Below, one piece after another: positions 26,806-36,194 of a stretch of DNA of 64,000 nt. The notes beneath the pieces were generated by a model that made no database searches, was not told where the DNA came from, and was given only the letters and a program-made list of their open reading frames with translations. How positions within the stretch are numbered: the first letter of the stretch is position 1; the number at the start of each line of letters is the position of its first letter. Origin of the DNA: an uncultured Aquimarina sp. (GTDB taxonomy: Bacteria; Bacteroidota; Bacteroidia; Flavobacteriales; Flavobacteriaceae); the NCBI RefSeq assembly GCF_947492405.1, contig NZ_CANLMP010000011.1, forward strand, positions 1 through 64,000, in the 5' to 3' direction. Made by a program: the position numbers and the translations under genes.

Positions 26806-28659
26806 GTGAAAAATCAAGCAGTTTGGCAAAAATATTCAGGAAAAGTGGCTTGGCCCACTATACTACTATTTGTGTTTTTATGTATTGGATACATATTATT
26901 ATGGGAGTTTTATTCAAAAGGATTCTCAGGAATATGGACTTCGCTCATTGGTGCTGCATTAGCGTATGGTATGTTTACAATTGCTCATGAAGCTAGTCAT
27001 GGAAACATTTCTGGAGGAGTAAGGCAGCTTCTGATAGTAGAACGCATTTTAGGATGGTTATCAAGTTTTTTTCTTTTGTTTCCTTTCTCCGCATTTGTAG
27101 TTATTCATCTTAGACATCATGCGCATACGAATGACCCAGTTAATGATCCTGATCATTATGTGAATGGTAGTAATCCTTTATCTATATTTTTCAGGTGTGT
27201 AACACTGATTGGTCATTATTTTGGGTTAACCTTAGGATCTCATAGTAAAAAGAATACTGCAATGAAGTCCATTAGAAACCAATCCATTGTCTTTTTATTT
27301 ATTTTGATATCTATTCTAAGTACTGTAATAGCATCAGGATATGGAGATGCTTTGTTCTTTGTATTTATATTATCTGCACTTATAGCGGCACCGATTCTAG
27401 CTTTTTCTTTTGATTGGTTACCGCATTACCCACATAATAACTTAAGTAAATATCATAATACTCGTGTAGTAACTATTCCTGGACTAGAATTTTTATCCTT
27501 ATACCAAAGTTACCATCTTATACATCACTTGTATCCCAGAGTTCCATTTTATAAATACCGTAGTTGTTTTTTAGATATAGAATCTGAACTTTTTGAAAAA
27601 CAATCACCTATTGAAGGGTTTAGAAACCAAGATCTTAAGTTGTTCGATAAGCAAAATACATATGCTGATATAAAATCTGGTAAGACTTGGAGCTATATTC
27701 TCGAAGTAGAAAACGTTTTTCAGGAAACATTAGATGCGGTTAAGATTGTTTTTAAAAATTTAGAAGGCAATCGTTTTTTATTTAAACCTGGCCAGTATGT
27801 TGTGGTTGCGGACTATGTAGCTGATAGTTTGGTAAGTAGGTGTTATTCCATTTGTGAAGACCCCATAACGGGAAAACTTGGAATTGTTGTAAAAAGTGTC
27901 CAAGGAGGTAAACTATCTGGTCATTTAGTGACAAGACTCAAAGAAAAAGACACATTACGAGTTTCTGGTCCTTTCGGAAAATTTATATTACCTAATACTA
28001 TTGACAAACCCTTTCTTTTTATTGCTGGTGGAAGTGGTATTACTCCCATACTTTCTATGATTAAGTTTGTTCTTAGAACTTCTGATAAAAATGTTACATT
28101 ATTATACGGATGTAGGAGTAAAGCAAACGTGATTTTTTCTAACGAACTGACGGAGCTTGCTAATATGTATCCTAAACGATTTACGTATCTATTAAGTTTT
28201 GAAATTTTAGATGTAGATCGACAATATCATTCTATAAAGGAAATTAATAGAGATACTTATTGTTATATCTGTGGTCCATTACCTATGATGGAAGCTTCTA
28301 AAATAGTATTAAATAAGATAGGTGTTCCTGATAATTTAGTTAGAACGGAGGAATTTTCTAGAGAATCAAAAAAACTTACAGGTATTGAACATCAAGTAGC
28401 GATAAAAATAAATAACACAAAATTTTCTTATACGGTTGATACTTCTGAAACAATATTGGAAGCAGTTTTGAAAACAGATAATAAAATTCCGCATGCATGT
28501 ATGATGGGAGATTGCGGTACCTGTAAAGCAAAACTTATCGATGGAGATGTTATCTGGAGTTCTAAAGAGGATATAGTTCTTCTGGATAATGAAATAGATC
28601 AGGGATATGTTTTAACTTGTATGTGTTCACCAAAAACCAATATAACTATAGAAATATGA
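26806..28659 (+). CDS. Fused CrtR-type desaturase/hydroxylase, FNR reductase and 2Fe-2S ferredoxin
   Basis: 617 residues. Residues 1-255 are a membrane di-iron desaturase/hydroxylase: His boxes HEASH (61-65), HLRHHAH (101-107) and HLIHH (237-241) with four membrane helices; the YHLIHHLYPRVPF ending resembles the beta-carotene hydroxylase CrtR branch. Residues about 295-530 are an FNR-type FAD/NAD reductase (RCYS 345-348, GGSGITP 408-414, YICGPLPMM). The C-terminal 90 residues are a plant-type ferredoxin with Cys spacing C-x4-C-x2-C in CMMGDCGTC and a late Cys in LTCMC. All parts needed to pass electrons from NAD(P)H to the di-iron centre are in one chain. The downstream GMC gene overlaps by four bases. 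Substrate unknown. Confidence 0.85.
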   Translation: MKNQAVWQKYSGKVAWPTILLFVFLCIGYILLWEFYSKGFSGIWTSLIGAALAYGMFTIAHEASHGNISGGVRQLLIVERILGWLSSFFLLFPFSAFVVIHLRHHAHTNDPVNDPDHYVNGSNPLSIFFRCVTLIGHYFGLTLGSHSKKNTAMKSIRNQSIVFLFILISILSTVIASGYGDALFFVFILSALIAAPILAFSFDWLPHYPHNNLSKYHNTRVVTIPGLEFLSLYQSYHLIHHLYPRVPFYKYRSCFLDIESELFEKQSPIEGFRNQDLKLFDKQNTYADIKSGKTWSYILEVENVFQETLDAVKIVFKNLEGNRFLFKPGQYVVVADYVADSLVSRCYSICEDPITGKLGIVVKSVQGGKLSGHLVTRLKEKDTLRVSGPFGKFILPNTIDKPFLFIAGGSGITPILSMIKFVLRTSDKNVTLLYGCRSKANVIFSNELTELANMYPKRFTYLLSFEILDVDRQYHSIKEINRDTYCYICGPLPMMEASKIVLNKIGVPDNLVRTEEFSRESKKLTGIEHQVAIKINNTKFSYTVDTSETILEAVLKTDNKIPHACMMGDCGTCKAKLIDGDVIWSSKEDIVLLDNEIDQGYVLTCMCSPKTNITIEI

Positions 28660-30215
28660 AAATTGAATCAACATATGATTACGTAATTATTGGCAGTGGT
28701 TTTGGAGGATCCGTAAGTGCGCTACGTCTTTCAGAAAAAGGATATAAAGTTTTAGTCATTGAAAAAGGGAAATGGTATAAACCCAAGGATTTTCCTAAAT
28801 CAAACTGGAATCTCAGGAAATGGCTTTGGGTTCCTTTTTTTAGGTGGTTTGGCATTATGAAGATGTCCTTTTTTAAGCATGTAGTCGTAATTTCTGGAAC
28901 TGGAGTAGGTGGAGGTTCTCTAGTATATGCAAATACACTTCCTGTTCCGAAAACAGAATTTTTTACCTCCGGTAGTTGGAAAAATCTGGCTGATTGGCAA
29001 TCAGAATTAGCACCATTTTATACAACTGCATTGAAAATGTTAGGAGCTCAGAAAAATCCTCAACTTTTTGATGGAGATAAAGCACTACGGGAGTTAGCGG
29101 ACGGAATGAATATAAAAGATGATTTTTCTGCTACCGATGTTGCCGTGTTTTTCGGAACTCCTAATAAAACAGTTCCAGACCCTTATTTTGATGGAAAAGG
29201 TCCTGACCGAACAGGGTGTAATTATTGTGGAGGTTGTATGACAGGGTGCAGGATTGGAGCAAAAAACACATTGGATAAAAATTATTTATATCTGGCCCAA
29301 CAACTTGGAGCTGATGTTCTGGCAGAAAATGAGGTTTTTGATGTAGTGCCTTCTTCAGAAGGGTATGAAGTAAAATTTAGATCATCAACACAGTTTTTTA
29401 AGTCAAAAAAAACCGTAAAAGCAAAAGGGATCGTTTTTTCCGGAGGTGTTTTAGGGACAGTAAAATTATTACTTAAGTTAAAACAAAAATCGCTCCCAAG
29501 ATTGTCCAATCGTTTAGGATCTGATATCAGAACGAATAATGAAAGTTTGATTAGTGTTACAAACTTGGATGGTAAAAAAGATATGTCAAAAGGTGTTGCC
29601 ATAGGTTCTATTTTGAATACTGATAATAATAGTCATCTAGAGATTGTACGATATGCCAAGGGTTCTGGATTTTGGAGATTATCACATTTACCATTAACCT
29701 ATGGGAAAAACACAATAGTTCGGATCACAAAAATGATTACTAGTTTTATTAAACACCCATTACCATACCTGAAATTGTATACAACAAAAGATTGGGGTAA
29801 AAGCACCGCTATCCTTTTATTTATGCAAACATTAGATAGTACGTTAAAGTTCAAAATAAACTCTTTTGGACTTATGAATACTAAGGTTTCAGGCGGTAAA
29901 AAACCAAGTGCTTTTATACCACAATCTATCAGTTTAGCAAAAAAATATGCAGAATTGACAGGAGGAAAAGAAACTGTTTTTGGCTTAGAACCACTAGCAG
30001 GAATTCCTTCTACAGCTCACATTTTAGGGGGTGCTGTAATGGCAGCTAATATAGAAGAAGGAGTGATTGATAAAAACAATATGGTATTTGGATATAAAAA
30101 TATGTATATCTGTGACGGATCTATGATATCCGCCAATCCAGGAGTGAATCCATCATTGTCTATCACAGCTATAACCGAAAGAGCAATGGATAATATACCC
30201 GATAAAAACCTTTAA
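28656..30215 (+). CDS. GMC family FAD oxidoreductase with cysteine cluster
   Basis: 519 residues from ATG 28656, overlapping the desaturase stop in ATGA. FAD-binding GSGFGGSV near the N-terminus, VSGTGVGGGSLVYAN, and a C-terminal GMC block (GVNPSLSITAITERAMD). A cysteine-rich insertion NYCGGCMTGCRIGAKNTLDKNYL (about residue 190-212) is seen in cholesterol-oxidase-like and Rv0492c-like GMC enzymes. Likely oxidises an alcohol to aldehyde or ketone, possibly the product of the preceding hydroxylase. GMC class is secure; substrate is inferred only from context. No signal peptide. Confidence 0.85.
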   Translation: MKIESTYDYVIIGSGFGGSVSALRLSEKGYKVLVIEKGKWYKPKDFPKSNWNLRKWLWVPFFRWFGIMKMSFFKHVVVISGTGVGGGSLVYANTLPVPKTEFFTSGSWKNLADWQSELAPFYTTALKMLGAQKNPQLFDGDKALRELADGMNIKDDFSATDVAVFFGTPNKTVPDPYFDGKGPDRTGCNYCGGCMTGCRIGAKNTLDKNYLYLAQQLGADVLAENEVFDVVPSSEGYEVKFRSSTQFFKSKKTVKAKGIVFSGGVLGTVKLLLKLKQKSLPRLSNRLGSDIRTNNESLISVTNLDGKKDMSKGVAIGSILNTDNNSHLEIVRYAKGSGFWRLSHLPLTYGKNTIVRITKMITSFIKHPLPYLKLYTTKDWGKSTAILLFMQTLDSTLKFKINSFGLMNTKVSGGKKPSAFIPQSISLAKKYAELTGGKETVFGLEPLAGIPSTAHILGGAVMAANIEEGVIDKNNMVFGYKNMYICDGSMISANPGVNPSLSITAITERAMDNIPDKNL

Positions 30216-30418
30216 TTTTTGTTAGAATCTTGATTCTGAAAATGCCTATAGATTAAAAAACCACCATAGGCAATAAATAAAATTGTAAGAATAGCTCTGT
30301 AATCCCACGCAGCTTCTGTACGAGTTCGTTGGTATAGTCTAAAACTTCCAAATAGGACTAGGGCGATACCAATCATAAAATCCCATTTCTTTCTAGGTAA
30401 TTGATCTTCTTCTTCCAT
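30212..30418 (-). CDS. Small two-helix membrane protein
   Basis: 68 residues with two hydrophobic segments (MIGIALVLFGSFRLY and ILTILFIAYGGFLIY) around a short loop, acidic start and charged tail. It overlaps the convergent GMC gene by four bases and is followed at 6-7 bp spacing by the DUF2007 gene in the same direction. Conserved companion of DUF2007 in flavobacteria as far as I recall. Function unknown. Confidence 0.65.
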   Translation of the reverse strand: MEEEDQLPRKKWDFMIGIALVLFGSFRLYQRTRTEAAWDYRAILTILFIAYGGFLIYRHFQNQDSNKN

Positions 30419-30424
30419 ACTAAA

Positions 30425-30652
30425 TTATGATAAGCTCTTTTCTATGATGGGAATTGCTTCTTCAATATCTGACTTTTTTACAAAAAGCTGAATGTGATCT
30501 GGGATTCCACCACCAAAACCAGCTGCCATACCTGATTTCATATCATCTCTGGTTATAGAATTGATGCCACTATCCTGAAGCAGATTTTGTAAAAATTGGA
30601 TATTAATCAGGCTACCGGTATATACTCTTTCGTATTCACTTTCAGGAAACAT
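30425..30652 (-). CDS. DUF2007 putative signal-transducing protein
   Basis: 75 residues, one compact domain starting EYERVYTGSLINIQFLQNLLQ and ending VKKSDIEEAIPIIEKS, as in the DUF2007 family (small alpha/beta ferredoxin-like fold). No membrane segment. In a three-gene minus-strand cluster with a two-helix membrane protein and a larger membrane protein, with gaps under 12 bp. Confidence 0.8.
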   Translation of the reverse strand: MFPESEYERVYTGSLINIQFLQNLLQDSGINSITRDDMKSGMAAGFGGGIPDHIQLFVKKSDIEEAIPIIEKSLS

Positions 30653-30661
30653 ATATTATTA

Positions 30662-31381
30662 TTAAGCGTTAAAATATTTACTATCCCAGATAGCAGTATT
30701 AAAGTTTTTACCTAAAGCAAACCCATAGAACAACACAACTGCAGCTACAGATTTAAACATAAAAAGAAATATCATTATAAATTCTGAGGTATTACTTTCT
30801 TTACTAAACAATCCTTGCGGGACCATAAAGGTAATTAAAAGACTCACTAAAAAGGTGAGAATTAATAAGTTTTCAAAACTCTTAAAAAACCACATCATCA
30901 ATTTACGAAATGGATGGAGATCATCCCCCCATTTATGAATTAAATAATAGTAGTCATTTCCCATTGGAGCAAAAAGTAAAGGATCATCTGCATTAGCCAG
31001 CTTAAATAGTTTGGATGGAGCAATAATCTTAAAGCCTTTTAATTCTATTTCATGGATTTTCTCTAGATCTTTAATTTTTGATACCGCTTCCTGAGGAAGT
31101 TTTCCTTTAAAGTATTTAGAATCTAAAAAACGTAATCTGTAGTCTATACAGATCTTTTTGATTTGATCAATATGATAAATATTAGCGCTTTTTAAGTGTT
31201 CAAAAACGAAATCATTGCCCACCACAGACGCACCGTTTTCCAATGTGTTAATAATACGATCATTCCTTTTATTTTCTTCTTTAAAAATAGCCTGAACTTG
31301 TAATTCCCAACGCATCGGATCAAATTGTTTATCACGTAATTGAATAAGCTTTTTTTCGATATTGGTCTTAGGGATCATCAT
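30662..31381 (-). CDS. Conserved hypothetical membrane protein
   Basis: 239 residues. Two membrane helices at about 167-188 (LLILTFLVSLLITFMV) and 205-225 (IMIFLFMFKSVAAVVLFYGFAL) follow a soluble N-terminal part with APMGNDYYYLIHKWGDDLHPFRK before the first helix. First of three small genes that read towards 30.2 kb. I do not recognise a defined family. Confidence 0.6.
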   Translation of the reverse strand: MMIPKTNIEKKLIQLRDKQFDPMRWELQVQAIFKEENKRNDRIINTLENGASVVGNDFVFEHLKSANIYHIDQIKKICIDYRLRFLDSKYFKGKLPQEAVSKIKDLEKIHEIELKGFKIIAPSKLFKLANADDPLLFAPMGNDYYYLIHKWGDDLHPFRKLMMWFFKSFENLLILTFLVSLLITFMVPQGLFSKESNTSEFIMIFLFMFKSVAAVVLFYGFALGKNFNTAIWDSKYFNA

Positions 31382-31535
31382 TTTTCTTTCTTTAGCATCA
31401 CTAAATTAAGTATTTACGATCGGTATTACAAGATTTATATGTTTTTAACAACTGTTGAATATGAACAAGTTGCATGTGTTTTTTGTCTTGTTTATCCCGT
31501 TTATTCAGTATTTGTTTAAAAAGAGTTATTGTTTT

Positions 31536-33305
31536 TTAACTCTTTGGTAAAAGCTCATTATAAGGAATGTAATTTTGCCACTTCCAAGGAGTGTATTTAT
31601 CTCCTAATGCAACCTCTAGTAATTCCTTAAAAATACTTTCTCCATTATCACTATTCGTCATAATCATGATTCCTTTTTCCGCCTCAGGAAATATAATAGA
31701 GTAGTGCTGAAAACCATCGCCGTGACCTTCTTTAAAAGCTCCAATTCCATAAGGAGATTTTAATATTCCCCATCCTAATCCATAACTAAGCTGAATATTA
31801 TCATTAAACGATCCTTCTTTATGAGATAATGGACCAAATTGTGCTAATGTTCTGATTCTTATTTGTGGCTTGGAAACTTCTTTCCAGGAATTTTCAGAAA
31901 TTATCTTATTTTGCAAAACAGCTGTGATAAATTTAGTGTAATCTCCAGAAGTCGTCTCCAGAGTGCCACCACCTCTAGGCTCATTATCTTTATCCTTTTT
32001 AAAAAGTTTTCCTTCGGTGGTATGACCATGAGCAAAATCATTTTCAAATGTTTTATTCCACTGATAACTCGAGTGATTCATGGCTAATGGTTTAAATAAT
32101 TTTTCCTGTGCGATTTCTTCAAGTCCTTTACCTAATAATTTTTCAAGAATCACTTGCAGATATATAAAACCTTCTCCAGAATAGCTATAGCGACTACCTG
32201 GTTCAAAATGAACTCTTAATTTTTGATCAGCTTCATACCATCTATAGTTATGAAAGCCTGTAGTGTGTGCTAGGCACATTCGAGCGGTTATTTTGTGGTA
32301 TAATGAATCCGTTTTTAGAGCAGAAAAATCATCGTGCCATCTGGTTTTTGGTTCGTATTCATATATTTTTTTAGGCAGATAAGATTCTAATGGAGTATCC
32401 AGATCAATAACTCCTTCTTCTACTAATTTCATTACCAGAACAGAAAAAACTGCTTTACTGAAAGATGCTCCATAGAAGTTTGTAGAGTCAGTTAATAGGG
32501 TTTTTTGTTTATAGTTTTTGTATCCAAATTCTTTCTTGTAAATAGCTTTATTCTTATTAAAAACAGTAACGGCAATACCATGTACATTTGCCTCAGTAAC
32601 TAATCGTTCTATTTTTGATGTTAAAGAATCTTTGGTGATGGTGGAGTTGTCCAATCTAATAATATGTTCTGATGCGTTATTGGAACAACTAATACAGCTA
32701 AGCGAAATTATTGTAATAAGAACGCCTATATGCTTAGCGATTTTGTTTTTCCTTAGAAAAGGAATGGATAAAGGGTAATAACATTTTTTGGAGTTTAGTA
32801 CAGAAATAATGTTTATCATCATAACAATAATACTATATGGAATAACAGCTATGAAAAGAAAAAAACCAAGACCCGGTAATGTTACTAACGCGATAAATGA
32901 AAGAATAAATAAAATCGTCATGGTGATTTGAAAATTGATAATCAACCTCCCATGACTATCATAGATTTTATTATCCTCTCTTTTATGTATCCAAAGAAAT
33001 ATTGGTAACAAAATATTACATAGTGGTATTACGAATCCAAGTATAGGAGTAGCATGTAATAGCAATAACCATTTTTGTTGTATTGTTTCTTCTTTGGGGT
33101 TTTCTAACGGAAGAAGATCATCTACTTCGATATCTAATGCAGTAGCTAATAGTTTTACCGTTTGTAGATGTGGGTTTACTTCTCCTTTCTCTATGCGTTG
33201 GATGGTTCGTATACCAACGGTTGTTTTATCTGATAATTCTTCTTGTGTGTATCCTTTTAGTTTACGTTGATACAATAGATTTTTTGAAATTGATTGATGT
33301 TCCAT
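31536..33305 (-). CDS. XRE-DUF4870-serine beta-lactamase/peptidase fusion
   Basis: 589 residues. A Cro/C1-type helix-turn-helix (about 8-62) leads to a DUF4870-type membrane region with helices near 80-106, 123-143 and 147-170. A fourth hydrophobic segment (about 192-207, ending SCISCSNN) looks like a lipoprotein signal peptide embedded in the chain. Residues about 225-580 are a class C beta-lactamase/DD-peptidase-like domain: SxxK in SFSK (281-284), YSG (374-376) and a distal HGDG. Such serine hydrolases are usually secreted lipoproteins, so the gene looks like an XRE-DUF4870 gene joined to a lipoprotein gene. By strict helix counting the hydrolase could be on either side of the membrane. 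Confidence 0.8.
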   Translation of the reverse strand: MEHQSISKNLLYQRKLKGYTQEELSDKTTVGIRTIQRIEKGEVNPHLQTVKLLATALDIEVDDLLPLENPKEETIQQKWLLLLHATPILGFVIPLCNILLPIFLWIHKREDNKIYDSHGRLIINFQITMTILFILSFIALVTLPGLGFFLFIAVIPYSIIVMMINIISVLNSKKCYYPLSIPFLRKNKIAKHIGVLITIISLSCISCSNNASEHIIRLDNSTITKDSLTSKIERLVTEANVHGIAVTVFNKNKAIYKKEFGYKNYKQKTLLTDSTNFYGASFSKAVFSVLVMKLVEEGVIDLDTPLESYLPKKIYEYEPKTRWHDDFSALKTDSLYHKITARMCLAHTTGFHNYRWYEADQKLRVHFEPGSRYSYSGEGFIYLQVILEKLLGKGLEEIAQEKLFKPLAMNHSSYQWNKTFENDFAHGHTTEGKLFKKDKDNEPRGGGTLETTSGDYTKFITAVLQNKIISENSWKEVSKPQIRIRTLAQFGPLSHKEGSFNDNIQLSYGLGWGILKSPYGIGAFKEGHGDGFQHYSIIFPEAEKGIMIMTNSDNGESIFKELLEVALGDKYTPWKWQNYIPYNELLPKS

Positions 33306-33435
33306 GTTTTGTTTTTTTTATACAGGACAAAGCTATGGATAGCGCTCGGTCTTTGTTACGTCATTTAGGTGTCACCTATCTGTCATTTGTAATTTTTATA
33401 GGGGTTTCGAGGTTAAAGATATACTTTCTTTCATA

Positions 33436-33468
33436 AAAAATGCCTTTGAAAATTTCAAAGGCATTTTT
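33436..33468 (-). terminator. Terminator after pheT
   Basis: ATGCCTTTG... CAAAGGCAT inverted repeat (33440-33464) with an A/T loop, flanked by A6 and T5 so it can act on both strands. It lies 28 bp downstream of pheT on the minus strand. Confidence 0.8.
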
Positions 33469-33495
33469 AAAAGATTTATAGATGAGATCACTTTT

Positions 33496-35922
33496 TTATC
33501 GTAGTTCAGCTCCTAATTTGTTTTCAAAATTATACTGAAGCTTATTCATGATTTTATCAATTTGTTTATCTGTTAGTGTTTTATGATCATCTTGTAATGT
33601 AAAACTTACCGCGTACGATTTCTTACCTTCGGGTAAGTTTTTACCTTCGTATACATCAAATAAGTTGATGCTTTTTAATAATTGCTTTTCTGTTTGTTTT
33701 GCAATGGTATGAATTTCTTCAAAAGTAACAGTATTGTCTAATAGTAAAGCAAAATCTCTTCGTACTTCAGGAAACTTTGGAATGTCAGTGAATTTAATCT
33801 TAGTTCGTCTTGCAAATTCCAGTATAGTATCCCAATTAAAATCAGCATACAATACTTCTTGAGAAATAGAAAAATGTTTTAAGACAGATTTTCTAACGAT
33901 TCCGAATTCTACCAACTTTGATTTACCTAAACTATAAGTAACACCTTCAGCAAAAAGATCATTCTTTATTGGAGATGTTTTAGATATTTTGATTCCCAAA
34001 CGATTTAGTACGGTTTCTACAACACCCTTTAAATAAAAGAAATCACTAGTTTCCTTAGCTACTTTCCAGTTCTCTTTAGTCTTGCTTCCTGTAATTAATA
34101 AACTTAAATGTTTGTTTTCTATTCTCCCACTTTCGTAATTATGGTACGTTTTTCCAAATTCGAAAAAGGAAAGATCAGAACGTCTTCTATTAATGTTATA
34201 AGAAACAGCCTCTAAACCAGAAAACAATAAAGATTGTCGCATAACTGCTAAATCATTACTTAGTGGATTAAGCATTTCTACATTATTCTCTTCTTTTAAT
34301 TGTTCCGATAATGAAATGTAATCAGGAGATGTTAATGAGTTAGCCAACATTTCATTAAAACCCTGTCCAACCAACTGATTAGAAATCGTATTTTGTACGT
34401 TATGATCGGAAAATTTATCAATATTCGAAATAGATGCGTTTAACTTCTGTGTAAATTGAATATTGTTATATCCATACACACGAAGAATTTCTTCAATTAC
34501 GTCTGCTTCTCTTTGAACATCATTGCGATATGCAGGAATGGTTAATCCAAGACCACTTTCAGTTATATTATTTACCTTGATCTCTAAAGAACTCAAAATA
34601 CTTTTAATTGTCTCCTGAGGAAGTTCTTCTCCGATTAATTTTGCAGTATTTTCAAAAGATAAAAACACTTGAAAATCCTCTGTTTTTTTAGGATAGAGAT
34701 CCATAATATCGCTAGTAATATCTCCGCCAGCTAATTCTTGTATAAGCAAAGCTGCTCTTTTTAAAGCATATTCAGTGATATTAGGGTCAATACCTCTTTC
34801 GAATCTAAATGAAGCATCTGTATTTAGTCCGTGACGTTTTGCAGTCTTACGAATACTTACAGGATTAAAATATGCACTTTCTAAGAAAACAGAAGTAGTG
34901 TTTTCTGTAACTCCAGAGTTGATTCCTCCAAAAACACCTGCGATACAAAGTGGTTTTTTAGCATCACAAATCATTAAGTCTTCTTCGTGTAATTCTCGTT
35001 CTACCTCATCTAACGTAGTAAATTTAGTGCCTGATTTTAAGGTTTTTACTTCAATTTTATTTCCTTCGATATAATGAGCGTCAAATGCATGTAAAGGTTG
35101 CCCAAGTTCGTGTAAAACATAATTGGTAACATCTACTACATTGTTTTTTGGAGTAATTCCTATAGCTTTTAGTCGGTGCTGCAACCAAGAAGGAGATTCT
35201 GTTACTTTCAATCCAGAAATTGTAACACCGCAATATCTTGGTGCTAATTCAGGATTCATTACCTCTATATCGAATTTATGTAATCTATTTTCTACTTTAA
35301 AATTACTAACCGATGGGGTAATCAGTTCTAGGTTTAGATCTTTTTGTTGTAAACCAGCTTTTAGATCACGAGCAGTACCCCAATGACTCATAGCATCTGC
35401 TCGATTAGGAGTTAACCCTATTTCGAATACGTGATCATTTTCAATATCAAAAATATCAGCTGCAGGAGTACCTACGGCAATATCCTTATCAAGAACCATA
35501 ATCCCATCATGACTTTTACCAAGCCCTAATTCATCTTCGGCACAGATCATTCCATGGCTTTCCTCTCCACGTATTTTACCTTTCTTAATTTTCCATTCCT
35601 CACCATTCTCATCATACAATTTTGTTCCAATAGTAGCAACAGGAACTTTTTGACCTTCAGCTACGTTAGGAGCACCACAAACTATTTGCACGGGCTCGCC
35701 ATTGCCTAAATCTACTTTTGTAACCTTTAACTTATCTGCATTGCTATGCTGTGCGCAGCTAATTACTTGCCCAACAATTACGCCTTCTAAACCTCCTTTT
35801 ACACTTTGATAGGTTTCGATTCCTTCTACTTCAAGCCCTAAATCAGTAAGTAACTCTCCTGCTTTTTCTGCCTCCCAATCTAGCTTTATAAATTGCTTTA
35901 GCCAGTTATATGAAATTTTCAT
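33496..35922 (-). CDS. pheT: Phenylalanine-tRNA ligase beta subunit
   Basis: 808 residues, the normal length. It starts with MKISYNWLKQFIKL, then the tRNA-binding EMAP-like domain with VGQVISCAQHSNADKLKVTKVDLG, B3/B4 (editing-related; FASTLDEVERELHEEDLMICDA), the catalytic-like core, and C-terminal ferredoxin-fold anticodon-binding domain (KFPEVRRDFALLLDN). Partner of PheS, which is not in the window, so pheS and pheT are separate here. Single gene with a clear terminator. Confidence 0.97.
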   Translation of the reverse strand: MKISYNWLKQFIKLDWEAEKAGELLTDLGLEVEGIETYQSVKGGLEGVIVGQVISCAQHSNADKLKVTKVDLGNGEPVQIVCGAPNVAEGQKVPVATIGTKLYDENGEEWKIKKGKIRGEESHGMICAEDELGLGKSHDGIMVLDKDIAVGTPAADIFDIENDHVFEIGLTPNRADAMSHWGTARDLKAGLQQKDLNLELITPSVSNFKVENRLHKFDIEVMNPELAPRYCGVTISGLKVTESPSWLQHRLKAIGITPKNNVVDVTNYVLHELGQPLHAFDAHYIEGNKIEVKTLKSGTKFTTLDEVERELHEEDLMICDAKKPLCIAGVFGGINSGVTENTTSVFLESAYFNPVSIRKTAKRHGLNTDASFRFERGIDPNITEYALKRAALLIQELAGGDITSDIMDLYPKKTEDFQVFLSFENTAKLIGEELPQETIKSILSSLEIKVNNITESGLGLTIPAYRNDVQREADVIEEILRVYGYNNIQFTQKLNASISNIDKFSDHNVQNTISNQLVGQGFNEMLANSLTSPDYISLSEQLKEENNVEMLNPLSNDLAVMRQSLLFSGLEAVSYNINRRRSDLSFFEFGKTYHNYESGRIENKHLSLLITGSKTKENWKVAKETSDFFYLKGVVETVLNRLGIKISKTSPIKNDLFAEGVTYSLGKSKLVEFGIVRKSVLKHFSISQEVLYADFNWDTILEFARRTKIKFTDIPKFPEVRRDFALLLDNTVTFEEIHTIAKQTEKQLLKSINLFDVYEGKNLPEGKKSYAVSFTLQDDHKTLTDKQIDKIMNKLQYNFENKLGAELR

Positions 35923-36108
35923 TAATGATGATTCTGAAATTAGGGGGTAAAGATACTACTTTGGGTAAAGTTGACAAACAAGAACTTTAGGTTATATAGG
36001 TTATAAACTAAATTTCAATTATGTTTTTTGTTTTGTTATTATAAATAGTGTTCTTTCTTGTGATAAGAATTTAACTTGGATAATAAGCTGTTTGCCAATA
36101 ATATTTTT

Positions 36109-36116
36109 TATTTTTG
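36109..36116 (+). promoter_or_regulatory. -7 box of TlpA-like gene
   Basis: TATTTTTG matches TAnnTTTG. The expected start near 36121 precedes a terminator-like leader hairpin. Confidence 0.45.
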
Positions 36117-36135
36117 AAGTAAATGAAAATTAATA

Positions 36136-36182
36136 AAAACTGTCTATTGAGATTTAACAATCTTACTAGACAGTTTTTATAT
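36136..36182 (+). terminator. Leader hairpin, possible attenuator
   Basis: AAAACTGTCTA (36136-36146) and TAGACAGTTTT (36167-36177) form a perfect 11-bp stem followed by T-rich sequence, between the -7 box and the start codon at 36195. A stem with U-run placed before the gene rather than after one suggests attenuation. Confidence 0.5.
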
Positions 36183-36194
36183 TCACACATATTT

